Below, piece by piece: positions 27,945-36,697 of a stretch of DNA of 64,000 nt. Below the pieces are notes generated by a model. It ran no database searches, was not told the origin of the DNA, and saw only the letters and a program-made list of their open reading frames with translations. The stretch spans positions 62,001 to 126,000 of the forward strand of contig QBVY01000001.1 in NCBI GenBank assembly GCA_003283765.1, written 5' to 3'. Made by a program: the position numbers and the translations under genes. This DNA comes from SAR86 cluster bacterium AG-313-N18 (lineage in GTDB: Bacteria > Pseudomonadota > Gammaproteobacteria > Magnimaribacterales > D2472). How positions within the stretch are numbered: the stretch's first letter is position 1; each line of letters begins with the position of its first letter.

Positions 27945-29003
27945 ATGAAAAGACAATTAATAGAAAGGTTAGATGCAGGCCCAGTCATTTGTGCAGAGGG
28001 TTTTTTATTTGAGGTAGAAAAAAGAGGCTATTTAGCTTCGGGTGAGTTTGTCCCAATGGTTGCATTAGAGCATCCAGAGGCTTTAGAAAATCTACATAAA
28101 GACTTTCAACATGCAGGATCTGACATTGTTCAGGCTTTTACTTATAACGGACATAGAGAGAAGATGAGAGTGATCAATAAAGAAGAGCTCTTAGAGCCTC
28201 TAAATAGAGCTGCACTCAAGATAGCAAAAAAAGTTGCGGACAACCCCATTGGTGGAGGAGAGCCTAACTTAATGTCAGGCAATATTTCAAATTCAAATAT
28301 TTGGGAGCAGGATGATAAGGGTTCTCAACTTGAAGTAGAAAGGATGTTCAATGAAATGGTTGAATGGGCTGTAGATGAGGGAGCTGATTTAATTATGGGC
28401 GAAACTTTTTATTATGCTGAAGAAGCATATAAAGCGCTTGAAATTATCCAAAAGTCAGGATTGCCTGCAGTTATTAATATTGCTCCAATGGGAGAAAATA
28501 TTATGCGAGATGGCGTATCAATAGTTGATACTTGCAAAGAGCTCGAACAAAGAGGCGCCGACGTTGTTGGAATGAATTGCTTCAGAGGCCCAGCCACCAT
28601 GCTGCCTTATTTAAAAGAAATCAGAGAAGCGATTAGTTGTCATATGGCCGCTTTACCACTTCCATTTAGAACAACCGAAGAACACCCAACTTTCTTTAAC
28701 TTGCCTGATAATAATGGCTGCACATGCCATGCACCGCATGGAAGAACATTTCCAACAGCCCTCGATCCGCTTTATTGTAATAGGTATGAGATGCGCACTT
28801 TTTTTGAAGAGGTGAATAAAATTGGAATTAAATTACTTGGTGTTTGTTGTGGAGCAACACCCATGCATCAAAGAGAGGTAGCTGAAGCGGTAGGGCTAAC
28901 TGTTCCTGCAAGTAAATACAGAGAAAAAATGGAAAACCATTTTATGTATGGCACTAACGAGAGAACTGCAAAACATATGCAAGATTATGGAGATAATGCC
29001 TAG
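27945..29003 (+). CDS. Betaine-homocysteine S-methyltransferase-like protein
   Basis: 352 aa from ATG 27945 (track TTG 27930; GAGG about 10 nt upstream favours the ATG). 'ERLDAGPVICAEGFLFEVEKRGY', 'HAGSDIVQAFTYN', and zinc ligands 'VGMNCFRGP' and 'LGVCCGAT', plus BHMT's C-terminal extension. Likely transfers methyl from glycine betaine or a related sulfonium/ammonium osmolyte to homocysteine, relevant to osmolyte use in seawater; the donor is inferred. Confidence 0.85.
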   Translation: MKRQLIERLDAGPVICAEGFLFEVEKRGYLASGEFVPMVALEHPEALENLHKDFQHAGSDIVQAFTYNGHREKMRVINKEELLEPLNRAALKIAKKVADNPIGGGEPNLMSGNISNSNIWEQDDKGSQLEVERMFNEMVEWAVDEGADLIMGETFYYAEEAYKALEIIQKSGLPAVINIAPMGENIMRDGVSIVDTCKELEQRGADVVGMNCFRGPATMLPYLKEIREAISCHMAALPLPFRTTEEHPTFFNLPDNNGCTCHAPHGRTFPTALDPLYCNRYEMRTFFEEVNKIGIKLLGVCCGATPMHQREVAEAVGLTVPASKYREKMENHFMYGTNERTAKHMQDYGDNA

Positions 29004-29071
29004 TACCTCATCTAAAAAAATGTGCTAAATGACTAAAATCATATTAACCTATCCCTTTTGTAGGTAATATT

Positions 29072-29917
29072 TTGACTGATCTGAGTGTAAATGAGGTTTA
29101 CGCAATTGGTGCGCCGATTGTGTTGGCTATGATTTTTGCTGAGCTGTTAATTTCTAACTGGCAAAGCAAAAAATATTACAAGAAACAAGATACCCTTTGT
29201 ACCATTGGTTTGCTCGCAGGGAATATCATCGTAGCCTTTTCCATTAAAGGTTTAATTTTAGCTTTTCACTTCTATTTATATCAATTTAAGGTTCTCGAGC
29301 TTGCTAGCATTTTACCTTTGTGGGCAATGTGGGCTTTAACCTTCATCATGATTGACCTTGTCTTTTATATTTATCATCGAATGTCACATAGGGTTAGATT
29401 TCTTTGGGCTATTCATCTTAGCCATCACTCAAGTGAAGAAATGAATTTTGCAGTTTCCTTTAGACAGGCATGGTTTGGCCCTGTCTCTAAAATACCTTTT
29501 TTTATGGCGCTTCCTCTGCTTGGGTTTGATCCAACAATCATTGCAGTAGCAGGCGTGATGAGCACTTTGTGGGGAATAGTGGGGCATACACAAATTGTGG
29601 GGAAGCTTGGTTTTATTGAATGGGTTTTTAATACCCCATCACACCATAGAGTACATCATGGATCTAATAAGCAATACATAGATAAAAATTATGGAAACCT
29701 ATTAATAATTTGGGACAGAATGTTTGGAACGTTTGAACCAGAAGAAGAGCCCGTGAAATTTGGCTTGGTCAATAATGTAAATACCTATAATCCAACAAAG
29801 ATAACATTTATGGCCTGGTCATCAATGATTGATGACATTAAGAATAAAAATAATTTTAGTGAGGTGTTAAGCACAATCATTGGGCCGCCTAGTACCCACG
29901 TAAGAAATAAAATCTAG
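29072..29917 (+). CDS. Sterol desaturase / fatty-acid hydroxylase superfamily protein
   Basis: 281 aa with several helices and the three di-iron histidine boxes 'YHRMSH', 'HLSHHSSEEMN' and 'PSHHRVHHGSN'. Membrane oxygenase of lipid or carotenoid-like substrates; substrate unknown. TTG start at 29072; no better start is seen. Confidence 0.9.
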   Translation: MTDLSVNEVYAIGAPIVLAMIFAELLISNWQSKKYYKKQDTLCTIGLLAGNIIVAFSIKGLILAFHFYLYQFKVLELASILPLWAMWALTFIMIDLVFYIYHRMSHRVRFLWAIHLSHHSSEEMNFAVSFRQAWFGPVSKIPFFMALPLLGFDPTIIAVAGVMSTLWGIVGHTQIVGKLGFIEWVFNTPSHHRVHHGSNKQYIDKNYGNLLIIWDRMFGTFEPEEEPVKFGLVNNVNTYNPTKITFMAWSSMIDDIKNKNNFSEVLSTIIGPPSTHVRNKI

Positions 29918-29950
29918 GCCATCTGCCCATAAAAGACTTTTTGACTTTTT

Positions 29951-30457
29951 ATGCTAGGGGGTTATATTTTTACAACTATGAACAATTTATATAAATTAAC
30001 ACCTATTTTTGTTGCAGGGTTATTTTTTTTAAGTATGCCAGCTTTTTCTTACAATTCAGACCCACAAAAGTGTGCAGATATGCCAGATCCTTCTGCAAGA
30101 CTCAGTTGCTACGACGCTCTCTTTCAAGAAAACAAAGTTACTAAAGAGGCAAAAATAACCTCAAAAAAAATAACAGTTATAAAAACAGATGAACAAAAAG
30201 CAAAAGAGTATGGTTTAGCCAAACCAAAAGAGGATTTTTCTATTACCTCAAAAATAGTTAATGTAAATAAACGCGGTAATTACAAAATCTATATCACTCT
30301 AGAGAATGACCAAATCTGGCGAAGCGTAAAAGATATCTATGATCGAACTCCAGTAAGTAAAGGGCAAACAGTTATTATTTCAGAGGGCTTTATGAGTGGG
30401 CATGTTATGAAAGTTGAAGGAAAGAAAACTAATTTAAGAGTAAGGAGGGTTAAGTAA
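29951..30457 (+). CDS. Exported protein with N-terminal Cys-pair motif
   Basis: 168 aa with a signal peptide (start at 29951 or, more compactly, ATG 29978). The mature N-terminus 'DPQKCADMPDPSARLSCYDALFQ' resembles a disulfide-bonded motif found at the start of various exported proteins. The C-terminal half is a small beta-rich domain. Function unknown. Confidence 0.65.
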   Translation: MLGGYIFTTMNNLYKLTPIFVAGLFFLSMPAFSYNSDPQKCADMPDPSARLSCYDALFQENKVTKEAKITSKKITVIKTDEQKAKEYGLAKPKEDFSITSKIVNVNKRGNYKIYITLENDQIWRSVKDIYDRTPVSKGQTVIISEGFMSGHVMKVEGKKTNLRVRRVK

Positions 30458-30458
30458 A

Positions 30459-30905
30459 ATGGAAACAAAAATTCCACCACCAATAGTTACTTTGGTATTT
30501 GGTTTATCTATTTATTTTTCAAGAGGGATGTTTCCAGCAGTTGAGGCCTGGCATTCTTTCTATCTTGGAATCTTTTTACTTTTTTTGGGTTTTTTTATCT
30601 TAATATCTGCCGTTCGGTTATTCAGAAAAGACAAGACAACTGTAAACCCTTTAAGTCCTGATCAAGCAACAAAGTTAGTGACAGATGGAATTTTTAAATA
30701 TTCTCGCAATCCAATGTATCTAGGTATGGCAGTTGTATTGAGCTCGATAGCTGTATTTTTTAATCTTTTAGGCGGCATAATTTTAATTGCTTTATTTTGC
30801 GCATATATAACAAAGTTTCAAATTATTCCGGAAGAAAGAGCGATGAGAGATCTATTTTCAGATGACTTTGATAAATATATAAAAGAAACTAGAAGGTGGG
30901 TTTAA
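30459..30905 (+). CDS. Isoprenylcysteine carboxyl methyltransferase / phospholipid methyltransferase-like
   Basis: 148 aa, four to five helices, with the C-terminal 'LVTDGIFKYSRNPMYLGMAVVLSS' and 'IPEERAMRDLFSDDFDKYIKETRRW' signature of the ICMT/PEMT (NnrU-like) membrane methyltransferases. Substrate unknown. Confidence 0.85.
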   Translation: METKIPPPIVTLVFGLSIYFSRGMFPAVEAWHSFYLGIFLLFLGFFILISAVRLFRKDKTTVNPLSPDQATKLVTDGIFKYSRNPMYLGMAVVLSSIAVFFNLLGGIILIALFCAYITKFQIIPEERAMRDLFSDDFDKYIKETRRWV

Positions 30906-30918
30906 TATTACTCATAAA

Positions 30919-31377
30919 TTGATTAAGCAATTATCATGCTTGTTATTACTATCTATAAATTTCATGTCTGAGAATGCAATGAGTGCAAGCAGGGAGTTCA
31001 GTTTGGATAATCAAATATATAAAGTTCTTACTTTAGAGGAGTGGGGGCGTGCTCAGTCTTCTGGGATAATAATTACAGATTTAGATGAAAAAGATGGTTT
31101 CATTCACCTTTCTACAGCGACTCAACTCAATGCAACCCTGTCTTTGTATTTCTCCAAAGAAGAATCAGTCGTTTTACTTCAAATAGATCATGCGCAGACA
31201 AATGATCAAGTAAAATTTGAGGCCCCAATTCCGCCTGGAAATAGAACTAGCTCATTCCCTCATTATTATGGTGATTTAAATACTAATTTTGTTTCTCAGA
31301 TATGGCATTTAAACCGTGGCGCTTTTGAAATACCTATTGAGGTGATGCTTCAAGCCGAACAAAGCGTTGACTATTGA
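30919..31377 (+). CDS. DUF952 protein with signal peptide
   Basis: 152 aa. After an N-terminal hydrophobic segment, 'IYKVLTLEEWGRAQSSGI...DEKDGFIHLSTATQLNATLSLYF' is the DUF952 signature, and 'FPHYYGDLN' matches its conserved end. Usually cytoplasmic; the leader here suggests export. TTG start is the track's choice and remains uncertain. Confidence 0.75.
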   Translation: MIKQLSCLLLLSINFMSENAMSASREFSLDNQIYKVLTLEEWGRAQSSGIIITDLDEKDGFIHLSTATQLNATLSLYFSKEESVVLLQIDHAQTNDQVKFEAPIPPGNRTSSFPHYYGDLNTNFVSQIWHLNRGAFEIPIEVMLQAEQSVDY

Positions 31378-31417
31378 TGCTTTGCTGTAGAATTAAATTT
31401 TTTATTGGAGTTAACAT

Positions 31418-31897
31418 ATGAAACTATTTTTTGCATTAGTATTTTTGCTATCCATCATGCCCGTAACAAAAGCAGCTCATCATGAGCACAAATTTGCTGA
31501 TGGAAATAATCCATTTATTCTTATTGCGAGGATTCATGTTAAAGAAGGAATGGTTGAGGACTATCTTGATATTGCCAACGAAGTTGATAATGCGGTTGAG
31601 TTAAGTGAGCCAGGCATGCTGTTCCATAATTTTGATGCCGATCCAGAGGATCCCCTTGCCTTTACATGGACAGAAGTTTATTCAAACAGCGAAGCATTTA
31701 TCAAGCATGATGCAAACCCACCAGTTCAAGAATATGTTGCAAAACATGCAGAGTTAGCAGATGGGTTTACTATTGAGATCTATGGCAATGTTTCTCAAAA
31801 TGTAATTGAGACAATTAATCGTCTTGGAATTCCATTGAAGTATTTCAAAACAACCCGAGTTGGCTATGTAAGAGAGGAAAATTTTAAAGAGTATTAA
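31418..31897 (+). CDS. Exported antibiotic-biosynthesis-monooxygenase-like (ABM) protein
   Basis: 159 aa: signal peptide 'LFFALVFLLSIMPVTKA' then a dimeric alpha/beta-barrel-like domain 'FILIARIHVKEGMVEDYLDIANEVDNAVELSEPGMLFHNFDADPEDPLAFTWTEVYSNSEAFIKHD'. The ATG has TTGGAG upstream. Possible quinol or small-molecule oxidation or binding in the periplasm. Confidence 0.78.
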   Translation: MKLFFALVFLLSIMPVTKAAHHEHKFADGNNPFILIARIHVKEGMVEDYLDIANEVDNAVELSEPGMLFHNFDADPEDPLAFTWTEVYSNSEAFIKHDANPPVQEYVAKHAELADGFTIEIYGNVSQNVIETINRLGIPLKYFKTTRVGYVREENFKEY

Positions 31898-31914
31898 TTG
31901 CTGAATAAGAATAT

Positions 31915-32298
31915 ATGAAAACACTAAAAGAAGAGATTAAGTTTAATTGTTCTGCTGATAAACTTTGGGGCATTTTGTCTGATGTTGGAAGATGTGACTG
32001 GGTTCCTACCATTGAGAAGATTGTATTAGAGGGTGACCTAAGACATTTCGAAATGACTGGGATGGGACAGATAACTGAAAAAATTTTAAAACAAGACCAT
32101 GCAACCATGACCCTTCAGTACTCTGCTATACAGACCCCTGCACCCATTGAACATCATTTAGCAACTATGGAAGTAGCATCCCTCAATGATCAAGAGTGTA
32201 AGTTAAGTTGGACAACTGAAATTTCTCCAGACATTTTTGCTGATGGCATTCACCAGGGAATGCTTGTATCGATTGAAGGTATTAAAACAGTTATTTGA
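31915..32298 (+). CDS. SRPBCC / polyketide-cyclase-like protein
   Basis: 127 aa with the START-like pattern 'EIKFNCSADKLWGILSDVGRCDWVPTIEKIV' and 'LSWTTEISPD'. Binds a hydrophobic ligand in this superfamily; ligand unknown. The next methyltransferase begins at its stop. Confidence 0.8.
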   Translation: MKTLKEEIKFNCSADKLWGILSDVGRCDWVPTIEKIVLEGDLRHFEMTGMGQITEKILKQDHATMTLQYSAIQTPAPIEHHLATMEVASLNDQECKLSWTTEISPDIFADGIHQGMLVSIEGIKTVI

Positions 32299-32300
32299 AA

Positions 32301-32939
32301 ATGATCTGTAATATCTGCAGATCTGATGCTGCCTCTAGTTTTAAAACTATAGATAATAAGACTTATTGGAGTTGTAATGTTTGTGGATGCAAGTATTTAG
32401 ATCAATCTTATTTCATTGATTCGGCGGAAGAAGAGCAACGATACCTAGAGCACAATAATGATATTAAAGATAAAGAATATCGAGCATTCCTATCAAGACT
32501 TGCTGATCCACTCAAAGAAAAAATCCCTCTTGGCTCTAATGGATTAGACTTTGGCTGTGGCACAGGGCCAGCGTTGGCAGACATGCTAACCCAAGATGGT
32601 TTCAAGGTTGCGCTCTATGATCCATTTTTCTTTCCTGATGAGGGGGCCTTGTCTAAACAATATGATTTTATAACCTGCACAGAAACTGCTGAACATTTTT
32701 ATGATCCATTTAAAGAGTTCAATGCTATTAACGATCTCCTTAAACCTGGAGGTTGGCTGGGTGTTATGACCTCTTTTTTAACCTCTGATGAGATGTTTGA
32801 GAATTGGTATTATCGAAGAGATCCAACCCATGTTACTTTTTATTGTGAAAAAACCTTTCAGGTGATAGCCTCTCAAAGGAACTGGAAATGCGAAATCCAA
32901 TCAAAAGATGTCGTGCTTCTACAAAAAAATCATGATTAA
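32301..32939 (+). CDS. Methyltransferase with N-terminal zinc ribbon
   Basis: 212 aa from ATG 32301 (track TTG 32295). Cys pairs 'CNICRSD' and 'CNVCGCKYL' form a small zinc ribbon, then 'GLDFGCGTGPALADMLTQDG' (SAM motif I) and 'YDFITCTETAEHFYDP'. Matches the class I Methyltransf_23 type. Substrate unknown. Confidence 0.85.
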   Translation: MICNICRSDAASSFKTIDNKTYWSCNVCGCKYLDQSYFIDSAEEEQRYLEHNNDIKDKEYRAFLSRLADPLKEKIPLGSNGLDFGCGTGPALADMLTQDGFKVALYDPFFFPDEGALSKQYDFITCTETAEHFYDPFKEFNAINDLLKPGGWLGVMTSFLTSDEMFENWYYRRDPTHVTFYCEKTFQVIASQRNWKCEIQSKDVVLLQKNHD

Positions 32940-34245
32940 AGCACCTACTTCATTTATCCAGCGTTTAAAATTTATTGGGCCAAGCATCATTGTAACTGGC
33001 AGTGTTGTTGGAAGTGGTTCAATAGCTCTATCGCCATTACTGGGAGCAGCAACTGGCTTTGCCTTATTGTGGTGGCTTTTATTAAGTCTTTGGAGCAAAC
33101 CACTTATACAGGCTGAAATTAGCCGTTATGTCATAGCAACAAATCAGACTTTCCTAGAATCTTTTTCAGATATGCCTGGGCCAAAAACAAACCTCAAAGG
33201 CAAGAAAGCCTCATGGTTGGTTTGGTTCATGTTTATTGGTGTAATTCCTTCTATTGCGGGCATGGGCGGTCTTGCGGGAGCTGTAGCAGAAGCAGGGCAT
33301 CTAATGGTTCCAATGCTTAGTACCGAATTATGGGTAGTAACAGCATGTTTCATTACTTGGTTTATCCTATATCTTGGAACCTATCAAACACTGGAAAAAA
33401 TTCTGTTGGGAATGGTGTTCTTTTTTTCAGTGGTCACTTTGATTATTGCTATTTCAATGCAATCAACGCCCTATGCAATTTCAGGTTCGCAAATCTTAGG
33501 AGGCCTTACATTTTCATTTCCGTTTGAGCATGCAGCCTTAGCTCTCGCTGTGTTTGGCTTTACTGGCATTAGTTATGGAGAAATTATGGCATACACCTAT
33601 TGGTGCCTAGAAAAAGGCTATGCGAAACATAATGGCGATCAACAGGAAGTCAAAGCTTGGATTAAGGTAATGCAAACAGACGTCTGGGCAACAGTCTTTT
33701 TTGTAACCATAGGCACTCTTCCATTTTTTCTCTTAGGCGCAGCCGTGTTAAATTCGTTGGGCCTTTATCCTCCCCCTGACGGCGATATCATTCAAACCCT
33801 CTTAAATATGTTCACTACAATTTTAGGAACTTGGGCTAAATGGTTTTTTATTCCCTTAGCTTTTTTTGTTCTTTTCTCAACTTTGCTTTCTGGAACAGCA
33901 GCATTCACTAGAACAATTTCAGATTATCTAATTTCAATTGGCTTGATTGCTGAAAAAGAAAATACCCGAACACATTTAATTAAAATTATTGCATTTGTTA
34001 TACCGTTGTTTTCATCCATTGCTTATTTTTTACTGCCAAATCCAATTACCCTTTTGTTAATTGCTGGAATCTGGGCAGCACTTGGACTGCCAATAATTAA
34101 CATCGGCGCTTTATATTTAACAAGCAAATTAAGTGAGGAATTGCGGCCTAAACCAATTACCAAAATTATTTTATGGGTCACCCTAATCTTGCAGGTTTCA
34201 ATGGCAGGGTTAATTTTATACAGCCAAATAATTGGCTTTAGCTAA
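32932..34245 (+). CDS. Nramp-related transporter lacking the canonical metal motif
   Basis: 437 aa from ATG 32932, overlapping the methyltransferase stop by 8 nt (the track's 32908 start would overlap by 32). About 11 membrane helices in Nramp arrangement. Helix 1 reads 'FIGPSIIVTGSVVGSGSIALSPLLG' where Nramp has the DPGN metal-binding motif, and helix 6 lacks the M-P-H motif ('FGFTGISYGEIMAYTY'). A divergent Nramp-like carrier whose substrate may not be Mn2+/Fe2+. Confidence 0.82.
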   Translation: MIKAPTSFIQRLKFIGPSIIVTGSVVGSGSIALSPLLGAATGFALLWWLLLSLWSKPLIQAEISRYVIATNQTFLESFSDMPGPKTNLKGKKASWLVWFMFIGVIPSIAGMGGLAGAVAEAGHLMVPMLSTELWVVTACFITWFILYLGTYQTLEKILLGMVFFFSVVTLIIAISMQSTPYAISGSQILGGLTFSFPFEHAALALAVFGFTGISYGEIMAYTYWCLEKGYAKHNGDQQEVKAWIKVMQTDVWATVFFVTIGTLPFFLLGAAVLNSLGLYPPPDGDIIQTLLNMFTTILGTWAKWFFIPLAFFVLFSTLLSGTAAFTRTISDYLISIGLIAEKENTRTHLIKIIAFVIPLFSSIAYFLLPNPITLLLIAGIWAALGLPIINIGALYLTSKLSEELRPKPITKIILWVTLILQVSMAGLILYSQIIGFS

Positions 34246-34307
34246 CATTTAATTTTTAAAAGCGCTCTTTATGGCATAAAATGCACGACTGATTTAAGAG
34301 AGAGCAA

Positions 34308-34973
34308 ATGAACAAGCAAAATAACAAAAGATACTTCATTCACCCAGAAGGCTGGAAGTTTGCAGGCATTTTATTTATTAGCTCCATGATTCTTTTATTT
34401 TTGTCTTCGGCAATGGCCATCGTAGCAATTGGTTTTTTCCTTACAGTTTTTGTTCTATGGTTTTTTAGAGATCCTGAAAGAAAAACCCCACAAAATTCAA
34501 ACTTAATTATTAGTTCTGCAGATGGAAAGGTCTGCTTGATTGATGAAGCTTATCCCCCAGCGGAAGTGCCTATTGAAGCAGAAAAGATGAAGCGAATTTG
34601 CGTCTTTATGAACGTATTTAATGTCCATGTAAATCGAAGCCCTGTTCAAGGCAGGGTAGAACATATCGTATACAAAAAAGGCCAGTTCTTAAATGCAAGC
34701 CTAGATAAAGCAAGTGATAAAAATGAAAGAAGCAGCTTGGTTGTAAATGCTGACAATGGAGCCAAAATTGTAGTTGTTCAAATTGCCGGCTTAATCGCTA
34801 GGAGAATTCTAAGTTTTATTTCATCAAACCATCAACTTGATCAGGGTGAAAGGTTTGGGCTCATCAGATTTGGTTCAAGAGTTGATATTTATATGCCATT
34901 AGATGCTGTTGAGAAATGTAAAGTTGGAGATAAGGTCGTTGCAGGTGAATCAATTTTAGCTGCCCTAAAATAA
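34308..34973 (+). CDS. psd: Phosphatidylserine decarboxylase, short type
   Basis: 221-aa proenzyme with two membrane helices, 'RDPERKTPQNSNLIISSADGKV', 'FMNVFNVHVNRSPVQG' and the self-cleavage site 'RFGSR', where Gly-Ser cleavage makes the pyruvoyl group. This short form is the type common in alphaproteobacteria and Bacteroidetes, not the ~290-aa LGST enzyme of enteric bacteria. It is paired with pssA, so PE synthesis is complete here. Confidence 0.92.
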   Translation: MNKQNNKRYFIHPEGWKFAGILFISSMILLFLSSAMAIVAIGFFLTVFVLWFFRDPERKTPQNSNLIISSADGKVCLIDEAYPPAEVPIEAEKMKRICVFMNVFNVHVNRSPVQGRVEHIVYKKGQFLNASLDKASDKNERSSLVVNADNGAKIVVVQIAGLIARRILSFISSNHQLDQGERFGLIRFGSRVDIYMPLDAVEKCKVGDKVVAGESILAALK

Positions 34974-34976
34974 TAA

Positions 34977-35714
34977 ATGAAAAAATTAGATTTTAAGGTC
35001 CTTCTCCCTAACTTAATCACTCTAACAGGACTTAGTTTTGGTCTGAGCTCGATTAGGTTTGCTATTGAATTAGACTTTAATTTAGCCATTGTTTGTATTC
35101 TATTTGCTGGAGTATGTGATGTGTTGGATGGCATGTTAGCAAGGCATCTTCAAAGCCAATCTGATCTTGGCGCTCAGCTAGATTCTTTATCGGACTTCTT
35201 AAGCTTTGGAATTGCACCTGGCTTATTAATTTATATGTCTATTTTTAATCAAGACCATGGCATTGGTGCATTTGCTGCCCTAGCTTTTATTATATTTTCT
35301 TGCTTAAGATTAGCTTTATATAATGTGAGATTAGAGAAATCGAAGACCACAGAGGGCGAGCCAGAGCATTTTTTTAGCGGCATCCCAACCCCTGTTGGAG
35401 CAATTTTGATTATGTTGCCATTAACGCATTCATTTATGGGCTATAACTGGGCCTATGAAAACCTTAATTTTGTAGCAGGCTATATAATTTTAATAAGTGG
35501 CTTGCTGGTGAGCAGAATTCCAACCTTTTCAATTAAAAGAAAACAGTTCTTTATTCAATCAAAATTAGGATTTCTTGTTTTGTTTTCTATTATTGCTCTA
35601 AGCATGATCAATTTTCTCTGGATTACGATAAATGTTCTAGCTTTGATTTATTTGCTAACTATTCCTCTTTCTATAATAGCTTGGCAAAGCAGCCCTAACA
35701 GAGACTCCGCTTAG
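34977..35714 (+). CDS. pssA: CDP-diacylglycerol-serine O-phosphatidyltransferase
   Basis: 245-aa membrane enzyme making phosphatidylserine, the substrate of the upstream decarboxylase. The CDP-alcohol phosphotransferase motif 'DVLDGMLARHLQSQSDLGAQLDSLSD' (D-x2-DG-x2-AR-x8-G-x3-D-x3-D) is intact near residue 47. Starts 3 nt after psd. A terminator overlaps its stop. Confidence 0.95.
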   Translation: MKKLDFKVLLPNLITLTGLSFGLSSIRFAIELDFNLAIVCILFAGVCDVLDGMLARHLQSQSDLGAQLDSLSDFLSFGIAPGLLIYMSIFNQDHGIGAFAALAFIIFSCLRLALYNVRLEKSKTTEGEPEHFFSGIPTPVGAILIMLPLTHSFMGYNWAYENLNFVAGYIILISGLLVSRIPTFSIKRKQFFIQSKLGFLVLFSIIALSMINFLWITINVLALIYLLTIPLSIIAWQSSPNRDSA

Positions 35715-35731
35715 TTTAGCGGAGCTCTTTT
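35701..35731 (+). terminator. Rho-independent terminator after pssA
   Basis: CTCCGC (35705-35710) pairs with GCGGAG (35719-35724), extended by GAG/CTC across a bulged A, followed by CTTTT. The pssA stop TAG sits in the loop. It separates pssA from the convergent exported-protein gene. Confidence 0.85.
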
Positions 35732-35743
35732 AATAGAAACTAA

Positions 35744-36340
35744 TTACTTAGTATATTTGTAGTAACCTTCTGTTGGGATCATGATGTGAGCATAATCTGT
35801 ATCACGCATCATCACGTAGGGCTCGCCATGCATGAAGTCATCTGTAAAACTTGCAACTTCAGACGCGTCTTTAGGAATCAACATCAAGTGTGGGCCTGAT
35901 TCAATCCACTCACCAGGAGTGGAGTCTTCTTTGCTCATGACCAATGGAGTTGTATTGTCTTCTCCAACATCACCATGCAACATCCACATAAAAGTGTAAC
36001 GAGATAGTTCGGGTTTTTCATTTTTCATGAACGCTGCCATCCATTTTGCACCCTCAGCATCAAAACATGAGGGCATAGCATCATGCGCGCTTTTCCAACC
36101 TTTGGCAGGAACCGGTCTTGGATTTCCTGCTTGGCAGGTCCATCCATTTGTACCTTCTCGTATTACTTTTCCACTGCTGCCTATGATGGTTGCTTTATCA
36201 CCCAAGAAGGATGGGGCTGCAGTTGAATAAGCCCATATTTGCCATTTATCAGAGGTATGAGGCCCATAAGGCTCATAAGCCGAAAGAGATATTGAAATAG
36301 AAATCATCAATAAAGAAAATAAGCTAAATTTTTTATACAT
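35744..36340 (-). CDS. Exported protein of unknown function
   Basis: 198 aa starting at the internal ATG of the track ORF (MYKKFSLF...), because AGGAG lies 8 nt before it; the 12 extra residues from 36376 are probably untranslated. Signal peptide to about residue 21 ('LLMISISISLSA'). The mature protein has 'NGWTCQAGNPRP', 'FMWMLHGDVGEDNTTP' and 'HLMLIPKD'. Family not identified with certainty. Confidence 0.7.
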   Translation of the reverse strand: MYKKFSLFSLLMISISISLSAYEPYGPHTSDKWQIWAYSTAAPSFLGDKATIIGSSGKVIREGTNGWTCQAGNPRPVPAKGWKSAHDAMPSCFDAEGAKWMAAFMKNEKPELSRYTFMWMLHGDVGEDNTTPLVMSKEDSTPGEWIESGPHLMLIPKDASEVASFTDDFMHGEPYVMMRDTDYAHIMIPTEGYYKYTK

Positions 36341-36390
36341 TTTTGTTTCTCCTGTAAACACACTATAGTTATTCATAGAGTAATTTATTT

Positions 36391-36693
36391 ATGAATACAT
36401 TTCTTAAAATTATTGCATATTTTTGTATCGCTACAACACCCATCCAAATTTTCATTGTTTCATGGGGTATACAACTTGTGCTTTCATCTGATTATGAAGT
36501 TCTAACATTATCCAACATTGAATTTATTAATAACTATTTCACATTAGTACTACCAATAGTAGATTGGTTTTATTCATGGTTCTGGAATGCTTGGTTGGAT
36601 TTTGTTTTTTCATTGCCGCTTATTCTCTCGCAAACATTTAAAGCGATAGTTAGTACTTGGCTTGGTTTTTGGATACTCAAAAAAATAAATTAA
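36391..36693 (+). CDS. Small membrane protein
   Basis: 100 aa with two to three hydrophobic segments and many aromatic residues ('VDWFYSWFWNAWLDFVF'). Divergent from the preceding exported protein, and 4 nt upstream of a DUF3089 hydrolase, so likely in that operon. Unknown function. Confidence 0.65.
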   Translation: MNTFLKIIAYFCIATTPIQIFIVSWGIQLVLSSDYEVLTLSNIEFINNYFTLVLPIVDWFYSWFWNAWLDFVFSLPLILSQTFKAIVSTWLGFWILKKIN

Positions 36694-36697
36694 TACC

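Noticed and set aside
29918-29950. Terminator after the sterol-desaturase-like gene
   Set aside because: AAAAG and CTTTTT flank the gap but do not form a GC-containing stem; too weak to call.
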